This document shows positions 4,947 to 5,643 of a stretch of 5,643 bases of DNA, piece after piece (the stretch's first letter is position 1; each line of letters begins with the position of its first letter). The notes beneath the pieces were generated by a model. That model was not told the origin of the DNA. It was given only the letters and a program-made list of their open reading frames with translations, and did not search any database. Made by a program: the position numbers and the translations under genes. The DNA is from an uncultured Sphingomonas sp. Its GTDB lineage: Bacteria > Pseudomonadota > Alphaproteobacteria > Sphingomonadales > Sphingomonadaceae. The DNA lies in contig CADCWB010000123.1 in the NCBI GenBank assembly GCA_902806295.1, positions 1 through 5,643 of the forward strand, given 5' to 3'.

Positions 4947-5643
4947 ATGAAGATGGTGAGCAGACTGGTCGACAAGCCCTGGGGCCAAGTGGGAATCGCT
5001 CACCGCACCGAGGCCTGTTTGCCGGACCGGCGAGTCGGAGAAGTGTGCTTCGAGCATCCCTCCACGACCGATCTGCCCGTGCTGATCAAGTATCTGTACA
5101 CCAGCGAGAAGTTGTCGATCCAGGTTCATCCGGACAATCGCCAGGCGCAGCAACTGGGCCACGCCAGCGGCAAAGACGAAATGTGGATCGTGCTGGACGC
5201 GGAGCCCGGCGCTACCATCGGTCTTGGGCTGAAGCGTGAGGCCGGAACACAGGAATTGAGCCGGGCCGTGCTGGACGGCAGCATCGAGCAATTGGTCGAC
5301 TGGCGTCCGGTCCAGCGCGGCGATGTGATCTACAATTCAGCCGGGACCATCCACGCGGCCGGAGCGGGTCTGGTGCTGCTGGAGGTCCAGCAGGCGATCG
5401 ATCTCACCTATCGCTTGTATGATTACGGTCGCCCGCGGGAGTTGCACCTGACGCAAGGACTGGCCGTGGCCAATGGCAAGCCGCACTTCGACCCGCGCGA
5501 CTGCAACGTCGCCGACGGTCGCAGCCGCGTGCTGGCGGATGGGCCATATTTCGGCGCGGCATGGTGCGTTGGCGGCCTTCCTGCAGGGATCCCGCTGACC
5601 GCTCATCATTGGCAAGTCGTGATCGTCGAAGGCGAAGCGGAGG
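4947..5643 (+). CDS. manA: Class I mannose-6-phosphate isomerase, N-terminal 232 residues
   Basis: This gene runs off the right edge with no stop. It encodes a type I phosphomannose isomerase, a zinc cupin enzyme that interconverts mannose-6-phosphate and fructose-6-phosphate and so links central sugar metabolism to GDP-mannose and polysaccharide synthesis. The frame reads MKMVSRLVDKPWGQ, then RVGEVCFEHP (29-38), LIKYLYTSEKLSIQVHPDN (46-64), GKDEMWIVLDAEPG (75-88), YNSAGTIHAAGAG (129-141), LLEVQQ (144-149) and YRLYDYGRPRELH (155-167). The expected zinc ligands are Q59, H61, E78 and H136. The compact spacing points to the short form of about 250-280 residues seen in sphingomonads rather than the roughly 390-residue E. 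coli form. YNSAGTIHA has Ser where Pro is more usual before AGT. ATG 4947 is chosen for its GGAG and the normal distance to KPWG. It lies 354 bp after hisIE, so it is probably a separate transcription unit. Confidence 0.93.
   Translation, partial: MKMVSRLVDKPWGQVGIAHRTEACLPDRRVGEVCFEHPSTTDLPVLIKYLYTSEKLSIQVHPDNRQAQQLGHASGKDEMWIVLDAEPGATIGLGLKREAGTQELSRAVLDGSIEQLVDWRPVQRGDVIYNSAGTIHAAGAGLVLLEVQQAIDLTYRLYDYGRPRELHLTQGLAVANGKPHFDPRDCNVADGRSRVLADGPYFGAAWCVGGLPAGIPLTAHHWQVVIVEGEAE

Noticed and set aside
4829..5239. 136-residue + strand open frame starting in the gap and crossing manA
   Set aside because: It is in a different frame from manA, whose zinc-ligand motifs are clear; the part in the gap resembles nothing I know.

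Overview
The window is a high-GC bacterial chromosome segment. It holds the distal part of a histidine-biosynthesis operon, all on the + strand, followed by a 354-bp non-coding gap and the start of a second transcription unit encoding a class I mannose-6-phosphate isomerase that runs off the right edge. Gene order is hisD (3' end), hisC fused to hisB, hisH, hisA, hisF, hisIE, then the gap, then manA. The order and the fused hisIE match the gammaproteobacterial his operon, and the protein motifs resemble Escherichia coli and Xanthomonas enzymes as I remember them. The partial ManA instead resembles the short isomerases of sphingomonad-type Alphaproteobacteria. My guess is a high-GC proteobacterium, possibly a sphingomonad-like alphaproteobacterium carrying a gamma-type his operon. 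That placement is inference from recalled sequences, not a search.

The operon is extremely compact. From hisD to the hisIE stop (positions 1-4592) no base lies between genes: the junctions are 4-nt overlaps (ATGA, GTGA, ATGA), a 14-nt overlap, a 25-nt overlap and one full gene fusion. The encoded enzymes cover HisI/HisE (early ring-opening chemistry), HisA (isomerisation), HisH-HisF (glutamine-dependent ring closure), HisB (dehydration), HisC (transamination) and HisD (final oxidation). HisG is outside the window, presumably upstream. No histidinol-phosphate phosphatase is encoded here.

The most notable feature is a single 550-residue reading frame in which a complete HisC aminotransferase (about residues 1-350) runs directly into a complete imidazoleglycerol-phosphate dehydratase (about residues 361-550), with a linker of about ten residues. 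In gammaproteobacteria this dehydratase is normally fused to an N-terminal HAD phosphatase (HisN); here that domain is absent and HisC occupies its place. I do not recall this fusion as a standard architecture.

The gap (4593-4946) has a GC-rich hairpin at the hisIE stop, a 24-bp near-perfect palindrome overlapping a possible 16-residue reading frame, an AT-rich patch with a 10-bp palindrome, and no convincing promoter or conventional gene. No CRISPR array, tRNA, rRNA or mobile element was recognised.
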